The notes under the pieces were generated by a model, which was not told the DNA's origin, ran no database searches, and was given only the letters and a program-made list of their open reading frames with translations. This document shows, piece by piece, positions 1 through 12,000 of a DNA stretch of 62,000 nucleotides. Position 1 is the stretch's first letter. Each line of letters opens with the position of its first letter. A program made the translations under genes and the position numbers. Origin of the DNA: Phoronis australis (Eukaryota > Phoronida > Phoronidae); assembly GCA_002633005.1 (NCBI GenBank), contig NMRA01000455.1, positions 48,652 through 110,651 of the forward strand, in the 5' to 3' direction.

Positions 1-1355
1 ACAGTATACGTTGGTTATTTCAGCCACCAAAATATAGCTTTTGATCTATTTTGTATGTTACTCATTTTTGTTGCTGAAAACATGCGATTTTTGAGACGGC
101 TAATATGCCCAATTGTGCCAATTTGTGTTATCATGCTCCAGCGGCGAAATTAGGGGTCATTGAGTGCACAAAATTTGGCATTTGGGTTTCTGTTAGGATA
201 CCTACCCATGTACAAAAAATGAAGTTGTTTTAAATTTTGACGTATAGACTGATTTTTGAAAATCTACTGGTTTTTATATGGACTGCCTCTTAATTATTTT
301 TCAATTATATTTTTAACAATATCTGCGTGCTGAAAGTTTTAATATTTAATAGTTAATTGATATCAACACCTGGAATATTAGGTCAAGAAAGCTATCTCCA
401 CCTCCAAACTTTTAGTTGAGGAGGCCCCCCCCCCCGTTTTTGCTCCTACCTCTTCTTCAGCAGATCTACCTTATGTTTATTACTTCCCTGACTCCAACTG
501 GATAAAATCCTACATCTTCTGTACATGCTCATCCTCCAATCACTTATTTTCAAAAAGTTCAACTCTGATTACTAAGTCACACTCTTGCTTATGATATATT
601 TTTCTCGCAATATTTATTACCTTTACTGTAAAAAGTTTTTTTCTAGATATACTCTATAGTTTGCCTATGTGTATTTTACATTGCACTGTTTTTTTGTTTT
701 TAATATTTTAAGCAAAGACACGTCACATTTTTGAATTTGAGAAAGTATAATCGGCCGTTGTCAACGCCTTGCGTACTTCGTCGGCGCAAACACACAAGCT
801 AGGTGTCGCTACGGTCCACGACTCAATAACGTTCATTCACTTTACCATTATCCGCAATATTTAACATTCTGGGTATAACAAAATTATTGAGCCGACGTAG
901 TCGGCTTTAGAGCGAAAAAATATTACCCTAACGATATTGCTCCTAAACGGTGATCTTTAAACTTGTCATTCTACTAAACTTTATTCACGATTCTGGTCAA
1001 TGTTTTTATGTTTTTGTTTTGCACATTCTTCGTAGATTTAAACACATGATGTTATGGTAAGGTCGTGAATATTAACTGGATATCTACCAAGTCTCCTTCG
1101 TGATAAGTCGAGTTATTTGTTTAGTCTTATTGATCTCACTTCTGTGGACTGTCGATTATGCACATTTACCTTGTTTTTGCCACTGGATGCCACAATGCCA
1201 AGTTTTTCTTGTTTTTTCCGACTTATCCAAACACCTTCTCATTTGAAATGAACATTGCTCAAACAAATGAGCTCACAAAAGCAGACTTGAATAGAATACG
1301 TTATGAGGTATTGCCTAGATAATCCCACACTTGGGACTGCATTGATTGGTATGTG

Positions 1356-1415
<60 letters not shown>

Positions 1416-2955
1416 CATATACCAATTATTGCATTCCCAAGTGTGGAATTATCTAGGCATTACCTCTTTACATACATATAAATATATATATATATAAAAC
1501 TTCTTGTATTTGAGAAAATCTCCTTTAAAATGAAAAGGTGCTCCGAAATTTTGCCCAAAATTATGGAGAAATTTCCCTCCATCCCGCTTACTAAATTTGA
1601 AAACCCTCCGTACATTTGCAAAGAAGTGTCTTTGTCATACTGATTTTGTTCTGGTGACATGTCTGCAAAGGACAGTATGGTGACCAATTAAAGCCTTTCC
1701 GTGTAATCTGTAGCATCACTTTCATTTCCTAACGAGATTTTTTCACGAAGTTTGACCTGCACTCCAGGTAACTACTTACATTTTTTCGGCAGATTTTTCA
1801 AATACTTCACCCAGACTGTTCACATGGCGGATCACATCCTATATGTATGTACTTACGCGTTAGGTTGCAAGTTTTCTCCGGTAAAAAAAAACAGTTTCAA
1901 CAGTAACGATTGATTTTTTGCAATCACCTGTTAAAAAACAACAATCTTTGATATTGTGGTTTCCTAGGAATCGGGGCCTGTTTAGCAGACGATATAGTAT
2001 TAAGCAATTGAAAACTGAGACATAAATGTCATATAATTAACAGTTTTGTTCCAGATTTTACATGTACGTTTAGGGCCTGGTTGCATGTCGAGTGTTAGTT
2101 ACACTGCTGCAACTGTATTAGTTTAAACTATATTCGGAAAGTTTGAGTATCGAACCGGCTGAAGACGTCGAGTCACTGTTGAAGTTGTTCGGGAGGTGAA
2201 AATGGAAAACTTTATGACATTGTCGTATGGATTAAAGAAAGATATTTGACGTCAAGATATTTGATATCATTATGCACTAGAAATGAAACACGTCAGCTTA
2301 CTAGGTTTCATTTCCCATCTTGCGAAAAGGAATGGAGATCTGTTGTGTGAATTTGACAAATATAGTTGAGTCGTCGAGTAATCATGGTGTCGTCAGATAT
2401 TTCCCGGATAGAAGGAGACGTTGTCTGTGCATTGGATTGAGGTAACCACGCACGCATCCGGCCTAAAATATAGGGGGATAGCCTTTTTGAGAATGTGTAC
2501 CTTTTCCCAACAAAAATGGGGACTAAAAAACGTGACACCACCTTCAGGGTTATGTTGTGCATTCGCGGCGATGTTAGTGAATTTTTGTCTAGTTTTCTCA
2601 GAATTTTTGTTCATCTAGGGGGACATTTTTGTCCACTTCGCTAAATGCGTGTGCGCATGTTAACCCATCCTCCGCCTTAGAAACAAGTTCACTAGTCAAC
2701 AGGTTGATTTCAAGTATGCCTTAGAGAGACCGTGGAACGTGGTATCTTGTAAATTATATGTAACAGTTGCATGTATCGATTCATCCACAATGTCTGATTC
2801 TTGAAGCCTAGTTTCTGTATTAATAGGCAAGTTTACATGCATGCCATCAAATCTATATGAACATATTATGTTTAATGTAGAAAAATCTTAATACTCCCAA
2901 GTGTTGAGTATTTACAAGCCAGCGTCCAATATAAATGCCTTCTTCTCAAACACAG
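1..2955. other. Upstream or intronic DNA of gene A, no exon recognised
   Basis: AT-rich non-coding sequence. Gene A exon 3 at 2956 begins in phase 1, so coding exons must lie upstream. I searched this stretch by eye for the PAN-like first exon and the Cys-rich second exon seen in gene B and found neither, so they are probably left of the window. It holds a C11 run (about 425-435), a TA-centred foldback (1305-1466), a segment near 148-200 resembling the gene A intron repeat (a 'ggggtcatt.agtgca' motif), and 2583-2653, which resembles 31143-31213. Confidence 0.6.
1305..1466. repeat. Foldback element: 53 bp inverted arms around a (TA)29 core
   Basis: The left arm (1305-1356) and right arm (1415-1466) are near-perfect reverse complements; both ends read GAGGTA.TGCCTAGATAAT. 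They flank an uninterrupted TA tract at 1357-1414. The single strand could fold into a very long hairpin. I see no coding capacity. It resembles a miniature inverted-repeat element that nucleated or captured a TA microsatellite. Confidence 0.85.
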
Positions 2956-3050
2956 CGCCACATAAAGATTGCGACGAGGTTCCGGTTGCTAACATCAGAC
3001 ATTACTACTACAACAACTACACTTCCGGTAGCGACAGCGGAGCTTTATTG
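2956..3050 (+). CDS. Gene A exon 3: start of CTHRC1 module 1
   Basis: 95 nt, phase 1 in, phase 0 out. Acceptor ..aaacacag, donor gtaagt. Encodes CDEVPVANIRHYYYNNYTSG followed by SDSGALL, matching gene B exon 3 closely (CDEVPVANIRHYYY shared). Confidence 0.87.
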
Positions 3051-6000
3051 GTAAGTCTTTGGATGTTTGCCAACACGTGGACTCATTCACTGCCAAAAGT
3101 CTTAAGGCAGCACGAATTCCAGGCTTTCTGTTAAAAATCAATGTTAGGAACTGATCTTCATGACACTATCCTTTCTTCGTCAATTTTTTGTGATTGCAAG
3201 AACGTGAAAGGTAGGTCTGTTATTCTTTGATAACTTAGACGGGGTAAAATGAGCAAATGACTTCTAAGCGTGTTAAATATTTGTATTTTTGGTGAACGCA
3301 AGCTTGTCATCTCATCGTTTACCCGTGTCATCAACTGATTACGCTAGTTACTATCATACGACCCCATCGGGAAACCCATTTAGTGCCGAAAGAAAGCTTT
3401 AGATGACGCTCGTTCTAATCGACGCGAGATGTCCACTCCTACATCACAAGATAACTTACCATACAAAAAGGGAGCATATTTCAAATCACAGAATTTCTAA
3501 ACTACTTCTATTTTAGAAAACGATATTGATTAATTAAATACAGCAACAGAGGTCTCGACTATTCCTTTTGCGTAGAATACCATATGGAGTCTTACTGTCA
3601 TGATAGTGTTGCTGATGACCACATATGCTGTCACGGTGCAGGTGTCGTCTAGGACATCAAATGGTAGGGTTTTACTCGTAGCAGTAGTTTTTCAAGTCCA
3701 AAATATGCAATTTACAAGGCACAATTTTGCATGCATGTTTGCGTAGCAATGACAATGAGTTTTGAACGCTTAGCCACGATAACAGCAGTTACCAGTAAGC
3801 CCCAAAGTTCAAGTGGTACTGACTGAAGTAAGTTCTAATTTGAAGTACAATTTCTCTTAACTTGGGCAAGAGCTGCCACTCAGTTCATTCTAACCTAACG
3901 CTAGGCCTATACGTGATCGCATATCCGCCATCTTGAATATTTCGAGGGACAAGAAATAAACAAAGTTTAAGAAGGACGAAACATCTCATCAAAAGACATT
4001 TGAAATCAAATAAGAATCTCAGAAACAACCTACATGTAGGTTAAAAAACTACAAAAATGATTTCACCTATCTATCTTTTAGTGGAACTTACTTTGGCTTG
4101 AAGTCAGGAAAATACTTCAATTTAACCGAATCCGTGTCGTCGTAGGATGAAAATGCTGGCTGCACACCTTCGAGTGCTTCGAGTGTCCAGCCCTGTCTTT
4201 TCGCGTTGTCGACGCAAATTTGTCCCAAGCACGGCTCAGACTGGGGTCACTGGGGATTCCGTGCAGATGAACTCCTTCACTGCTGGAATTGCTGCAGCCG
4301 AAAACCACACAGCGATTTCTGAGGCGCGACATTCTCTCAGCGTTCACAGCTTACACACCGGCTATCAGCTGTTCACGTTGTGTTTGTTTACACGCTATTT
4401 CTCAAAGATGACGTCATATAGACCAGTCTACTGTGATTCGTCGAGAGATCAAAAGGGGTTTCCGATGGGGGCACATAATATGGGGTGCATGAAATGCGTA
4501 GTAATTAATTAGTGCTGGAGTGGAATAAAATGAAACAAACATTTCTTAGACAAAAGTACATATATTTAACATGTCTAAAGGGTAATTGACTCATTTTTGG
4601 GGACTTTAAAGTCAGTTACGCGTTTCTGGCGGGGCCTACTTATTCGATCTGTATGTACATCAAAGGCTTATTCACAGAGACATGGGGGTCTAGTGAACCC
4701 GTTAATTATACAGGGTCTCTGCGTACAATGCGGGACCGGTTGGCAAGCAACGGAAATTTGTCGTACACGTACCCATGGCGACATTTTGCCGGAGTGCGCG
4801 TGGCAGAGAACTAATCTGTCTATAGCCGTTCCGTGACAATTGTGTCAGGGAATAAGGCGGTGTTAAGCCTTTTACGAATGAATGGCTTAAGGGCAGCATA
4901 ACAAAAAATAAGAAATGCGGGAGTCTTTACGATCAGAAAATCCTAATACCTCGCGATGGACAGACGTTTTAACTACGACAACAAAAGCAGCAGCGACAGT
5001 AAAAGCGAATTTGAAGACAGTGTAGAGACCGGAGAGTCCAGTGAACTGCTCGGCGAAATGGAGGAAAGAAATGCAGAAACAATTTTTGAATGGATTATCG
5101 TGGTGCATGTCTATGTTCGAACCAAAGAAATCCGATTGATGTGAAATTCTCACGGAACACGTTACGGAGCGTATCAGAGGCGATGTTTCTTGTTTGTGAG
5201 TGAAACTTATAATCAATCAACGAAATTTGCTATTACGGTAGAATTCAAATTATTATTTCTGCAGTCGAGAAATTAGGGAAATAATGGAGCAAAATTTCGC
5301 CATTAAATTCCAAATGATTTAGTGTTGTATTTCCACCAGATTCCTTTCTTGGTTTCATCATATTTTTGACAACAAAAATACAACTTTATGACCATACGTT
5401 GCAACAGCGTTGCATTTATTGTTTAGTTGAAAATGTGTGGTAAGTCACCTGTTTTTAACTTGCCACGGGAACACTAAGCTTTGGATTTAGATTCTTACAC
5501 AGCTGTGCAGGTCAAAACTGGTCAATTTGCATTGTTAAATGTCTGTGATCGACACAAAGAACAACACACTAGGCCGACAGGAAGGTCTGGTAGTTGGGGT
5601 GTCTGGCAGGGGTAACCCACCACTAAATTTGTCTGGCAATGATGATTCGTGATACCTGGGCTTACAGTGAATATTTTGCAACTGGTTTCAAGCGGTTACC
5701 TCTTGGGTTGATCTAGCTCAATTTTTGTACCCTGTATATGTTTGTCTGGCGGTTACTCCCCTCCACTGAAATTGTCTGGCAGTGAAAAATTTTGATACAA
5801 TGGATGACGTAGCAGGTACCGAAGGCAGTTTTAAGTGGTTACCAGAAAAATTGATATAGCTCAATTTTTGAGTGTCATTCTCTTGGCTCCCCTCACCACA
5901 CCCACCAGAGCGAACCTGCCAGACCGCCATTTCTAAGATCAGGATACCCATAGAGCACTGTGGCACCAAAGAAAATTGGTTACCTTTTCATGCCCAAAAA

Positions 6001-9000
6001 GCTCTGTGATCCCGGTCTAAATTTATGACCGTCGTTTAGCAAGAAATAGCCAAGGCTTATCATCTTCTCGTTTATTTTTGCGATAAAAACGAGACATGCA
6101 TTAACACACACCGTTTATTGACGACATTTCTAAGTCATGACCGTACAGTATACCGGGACCTTGGGCGCAAAAAATGGGACCGACCAGCTCCTCAGTGATT
6201 TATCATCGGGGATATTGTTAGTGGATAAACAAGGCATGTTCCATAAAAAAATAAAAATGTTTTTCCACCACAGAGTACGAAACGTAGCTGATGTATGGCG
6301 TTTTACCTGGGTGAAAATGCGTCGAAATTTGGTTCACCGTGAGTGAATCGATAGCGCGGTATCAGAGATCTACGTCGCTGTTTAATGATTAGAGTTCGAA
6401 GGTTGCAGTACCGGAGACAACTGTTTTAGTTAGAAATCACGTTATCAACAGACATTCATGCGTAAAGTCGGCGATGTTTCTATTCAGTGACGTGACTTGA
6501 GCAAACTACATAATTTTGGCTGTCCGTGCAGTTGATCAGATGTACAGGCTGTGGTTAGTGCGGTAATGTGCTGTTCACGAAGATGATGTCGATACACCAA
6601 TCGACTGTGACAAGTCAAGAAAAGGAGAGGGGTTTCCTATGAGGGCCCATAATATGGGGTAACAAAATGTGTGGTAATTTCTTTGTGTGGAATATAACGA
6701 AGCAAATATATGTTGCGCAAAAAGGTACATGTGCGTTATTCAACATATCTAAAAGGCAGTTAATTCATTTTACTCCGTCTTTAAGACATAACAGACTCTT
6801 GGTACTTGCCGAGCACTGAGATCGCTTCTAAGGAGCATGATAAGTTTTGTACCAGCATCTGCTGAGATCCAAACCTTGCTTTTGACAGGAAAGGCGGACA
6901 TTCAGATTTTTTCTGATTATTGCCCTTTTAAATTATCGACCTAGACCCTGTTTGAGCAAAATTATCCTGTCCTTTCAGAGTGCCAAAGTATTTTTTCTAT
7001 TTCCCTACATGAACATGTGCATGTACTTAGGCTTCCCATTTTTACGTGTACACGTCACGGTTTGATCGGTTGCAATTTTGAAAACGTGTATGCAGCAACA
7101 CCTGCTGCGGTTTAATTATAATTGAGCTGGATTATAGTCGAAACTAATTGGTATTTTGGTGTTCGGTTTTGTGCGCCGAAGCTGTGCCTAGTTTCTACGT
7201 TGTCCCGAAATAGAAATAACAAATGACTGATCTTTCGAGAAAAAATATCATCCATGAAACGGAAGATCCCGAAATGTCGTCCCTTTTTAAGTGGATGAGT
7301 ACCCTACATTGTAATTATTTTTTTTCTAGATGCACTATCTCGTTATTGAATCCGCTCAGGACACCTGCTCGCTCTTTTTTCAGGCAAAAACTTTCAACAA
7401 GCAATACTCGTTCACTTCACTTAGGGTGCGTTTCCGTGGCATTATTCGCGCCGGGCACACCTGCGGAGGTTGCTGCAATCGCTGGTACTTCACTTTCAAC
7501 GATCAAGAATGCTCCTCGCCTGGAAAGATTGAGATAGTGTGGTACAAAGGACAAGCAACGGATGACCATCGCCCGGCCATTGGTGAGAGTCTGATGTTTG
7601 CATATGCGCTGTTACTGAAACGATATTTGATCGATTATTGTCGGTACGTGTATCGACTTCGACTTACGGCAACAGTTTGATCGGTAAGACAGTGATGCTC
7701 ATTGAGCTACCAATCCGCACTTCACTATATCTACATCAATATTGAAAAAAATATTTATTTTTGCAATTTCAGTTGACGGTATCTGTGATTTACCAATCTC
7801 CGGCGACATCGTGGTCAAATTCCGTGTCGGTCATTGCAGTGGATATAATGAGGTGGTGGATGCTCAGACGGGCTGGGTTGGCAACGGTGTGTCCATGACT
7901 GTAGAAGAAAATGACGTGAGGCGATCTTCCGGTGAGTGGCAGTTGACCTTATTGACGCGTAACACAGTCAAGTGGTATGTCCTTACAGCAAATAGAGCAA
8001 GGTGGCTGCCAACGTTAATTACTCTGCGCGTGCGAGAGCAGAGTACTGTTGTTCCTGGGTTTTCTACAATTTTATTACTCTGCACGTGCAAGCGCAGAGT
8101 TTTACTGTTCTACGTACTTTATCTTCTTATTTTTATTTATACTCTGCGCGTTCAAGCACAGAGTTTTACTGTTCTACGTATTTTATCTTCTTATTATTCT
8201 TCTTATTCTTCCTTCCTTTTCAGATTGTTATTACTTTTACATCGATTCACTTACAACAATCATATTCACTGTGGTTGATACGATAATCAGGGGATTTTTA
8301 ATAATTATATTGTTTTGACCCAAAATGCACTGGACTGACCCGAAACGGGTCAAGGGGTGCATTCTTTTAAAATGCTTCTTATTTTACAGGTTTTAGATAG
8401 ATTCTTTGAAATTTGTTAACAATTAGGCACTAGAGAATTGTATCCAAAACTTACTTGGAATTCCAATCGGAACAAAGGAACCGAGTTTCTAGTTCAAAGG
8501 TCATTAGGTGCAAAAGTGATTTTTGAGCTAGACCTTTCATAATCAATCATGCGTATGATTACCATTCATAAGGGAACTTCAGTCGCAAATTTTGAGGTCA
8601 CTAGGTGCAGCTTTGGGGTCATTAAGTGCAAGTTTCTGTTAAATTTTACACTTCTTCAATCAGCTCGTACTTAAATGGCGCATTAGGTAGAGCCTTCATA
8701 ATCATGGTGGTTCAACCAGTTGTCGCTCAAATTCTATTGGTCACAAGGATTTGACTCAAAATGCACCGAGGTGACCCGAAACGGGTCAAGGAGTGCATTC
8801 AGTCAAATTGCTTCTTCTTCTACAGGTTTTTAGATAGACTCGGAATTTTGATAACAAGCAGAACATAGAGAAGTGCATCCGAAATTTACTTGAACAGAGT
8901 TTCTGGGTCAAAGGACATACACTGTAAAATGCAAAATTATTTTTTGAGCTAGACCTTACATAATCACGTATATAGTTTTCATTCGTAAAGGAAATTCAGT

Positions 9001-12000
9001 CACAAACTTTTGGGTCATCAGGTGCAACTGTTCGGTTATTTGGAGCAGTTTTCCGTTGATATTTTAACTCTTTACTCTTTACTCTTGCTCTTTCATAGTT
9101 ACCAGGGAAATCTCTATCTTTCATACAAAGGATGCAACTTCTATGCAGTGTAATGCCCTATATTTCACTATGCACATACATACACCACGCGCAGAGTTGC
9201 GTTCTAGTTGTTATTCTTCTTTTTCCTTCCTTTCCATATTGTTATTACTCCTACATTCATTCATTTAGAACAATAATATTCACTGTGATTGGTACGATAG
9301 TTAAGGGACAACTGTGATTGTCAGCATTACACACACTTTTCATAGGCTTTGCAATAATTCCCCTAAAGACGCTTATAATGCATCGGATAGGGTAAGTTAG
9401 TGCAATGGTCAACTAATGTTCAAAATGTTATTTCTCCTACAGAGGTCATTAAGTACAAACTAAAATTTTGAGCTATGGTTTTCAAAATTACATTAATTAA
9501 TTAATTGATTTTCAGGTCATTTGGTGCACTCATGGGGTCATTAGGTGCATTTTTCTTCTGAAAGTTTGAGCAATTCCTTCATCTTGTAAATCTGAAGTGC
9601 TTAAAGTAAAACATCTGTGATTTTTAGCAATAACCACACTTTTATTCGAGTATATAATTATTCTCTCACCGGGGCTCATAATGCACCGGAAGAGGCTAAT
9701 TAGTGGAAAGGTCATCAAAATATTAACATCTAATTTCTCCTACAATTTTAAAGAATTTCTTTTCATATTGGTAAATGGGTTGCTGTCAATAACTCCCCAT
9801 AACAATTCCAGTAATACTCACGCGCAGAGTCTATTATTGTCACGCCGTGACAATAATCTTTCTAGTTGCTTTCTGCTCCAAATATAAAACGTCCCGTTAT
9901 AAATTGCCAGTTATTGACGCAAAAGAACTCACAAAATTATGTTTCTAAGATACTCTGCGGATCAATGGAAATTATCATTGATGAAAGACACAAAAGTTCT
10001 GCTTTTCCTCTGTCTTAATGATTTGAACCAATCATCTTTCTGTCAACTGCTGATGCACCTTCGACGTCAATCTTGAATATACATGTAAAAGCAGGTATAC
10101 ACCGTAAGCTAAAGACTCATACTCCCTTTGTCACAGGTTGAATATTATCAACGGTTCTTGGTGGGCGGTACTTCCCCAAAGTTGCCTTGCAATTCACTGG
10201 AAGCTTACAGTAGGTCACGCTTGTCCGCGTAACAAACTTTTGAAACGAATTTTGAATATCCTTTAAAGCTTTGAGGGTTGTCGAGGGTTATAGAGCACTA
10301 TTTTATTGCAGATAAATGGATGGGAACGTCATTTGAATACATGTTAAGAAGCCAAAACCTGACTTGGTATCATTTCAAATTTGGCCAGATTGGACAGGTT
10401 TTCGTGAAATATCGTTATGCCACAAATACTGTATCATAACCACCACAAACATTGCCATTCCTTATGGCGCAATAAAACACAGGAAAACACTTAGCACATT
10501 GGAGAATGAATACCGCAGTGAATGGATAACCCGATTTTACGCAGTAGTTTCGATCATTGAATGCTAGTGACTTAAGATTAGTTACACGACATGTCGTGAG
10601 ATAGTGTTTGGCAGTTGATTAGTTGTTAGTGTTGCTTATGTGTTTTTGATATGAAATTGGTGATTTAAGTGCTTTAAAGTGATCTCAAACCTTATATGGT
10701 GGCCTGTATTCTAAATAGTATATCAAAAAACCTATGCTTTGTCAACTAGTAAAAGTGTATTTTTTGTAAAAAATCATCTTGGAATATAAAAATATGTTTT
10801 ATATTTATGTGTTTTGTTGTTTTTACGTTAGCACCCTTTTAAATCAAAATTCCATGCTTAAGAAAGTAAATTCATTGCAAAAATCACCCCTTTGTCGATA
10901 TTAATGAAACCTTTTCAAATGAAAACTTCTCCAGTTACCTCAGAAATGCTGTCGGGAATTTTCGACTAGCCTTTTCGCTTGATTTCTATTATAAATCACC
11001 TCGCTAAACGCAAGGCATTTTTTTTAAAAAAATAGGGGTCGTATTGGTCTCCGTTACAATGCGCAAAGACAGCTTTTATATCAAAAATCATATTATAGCT
11101 TTTTTTGAGAAGCATGAAGAAGGTCATCCAATTATAACATTCCAATAAATAGGACATATTACCTTGAAAAAGTCTTTCCTAGAACAGTCGCAGATCGGAA
11201 TAACTTGCTGGGCTACATTACATCGACTCCTTCTCTTGTATCTTTGTCAGCAAGTGGGGTGCCTTCATCTGGGGAACCTGCTTACAGTCTGCCGTATATG
11301 TAAACATAGATTATAGATCACAGATTCGCAACTTCGACATTTTCTGTGTATTATTACTAGAGGAGGCGACAGCCTTCTAAATTATCTGGTGCAATTTCCG
11401 ATTAGTGTATTCTCGCATTTACTTTACTTTCCAGTACAATAAAAATTATTATTTCAGCATTGTAACGCTGTTCAAAGTCTTCCGAACGTAGAGCTCTTGG
11501 TATCGTGAATACTTGTACCATCGCTATTACTAACCCCACCACATAACATCCCACCATGATTAGCAGACGACGTTCTTGCCGGAAATAACACCCGATAAAT
11601 CAGCCAGGTGTCGCAAATGAATAATGACGTAACGGCGTATGAGCAAGAACAAAGACTTTGTCCGTCGGAAGTATACGGAGTTGGCTTTCCATTTATGATG
11701 TAAACGACCTAGCTACATGTATGTTAACCGATCTCTGAAGTGGGGTCCACCTTCTATTATTTGCAGTTAAATTTGTGTTTTTCTTTGTTGATCTTCATGG
11801 TTATGCAGTGACATAATGCACTGTGGCGAGTGTGGCCACTTGAACCAAGAAGAAGCCAGGTACATCAGTTTTCACTGAAAATCTGATAGTCAGTATCATA
11901 TTTTTCCTCAACGTCTCATTTTTGTGGTGTTATAAGTATATGATGAATCTATTGGACAATAAAACAGTTTGCGTTTTGTCATCCATATTCTTAGTAAAAA

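Larger units (their letters stand above)
3051..7383. other. Gene A intron 3
   Basis: 4.3 kb intron. It contains a minus-strand THAP exon remnant (4092-4332), a small acidic plus ORF (4956-5144), a diverged direct-repeat pair (4408-4598 and 6582-6775) and a two-unit repeat marked by 'GTCTGGC' (5601-5880). Nothing else recognised. Confidence 0.6.

Noticed and set aside
1303-1497. ORF rich in Tyr-Ile repeats
   Set aside because: Direct translation of the (TA)n core of the foldback element.
7321-7383. Earlier acceptor (tttttctag, 7329) for gene A exon 4
   Set aside because: Gene B supports the acceptor at ctttttttcag/7383: exon lengths (199 nt) and phases match only with that choice.
7864-8318. 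Overlapping hydrophobic ORFs (Phe/Leu/Tyr-rich) after gene A exon 5
   Set aside because: Read-through of exon 5 into the minisatellite; apparent membrane segments are translations of TTCTTATT repeats.
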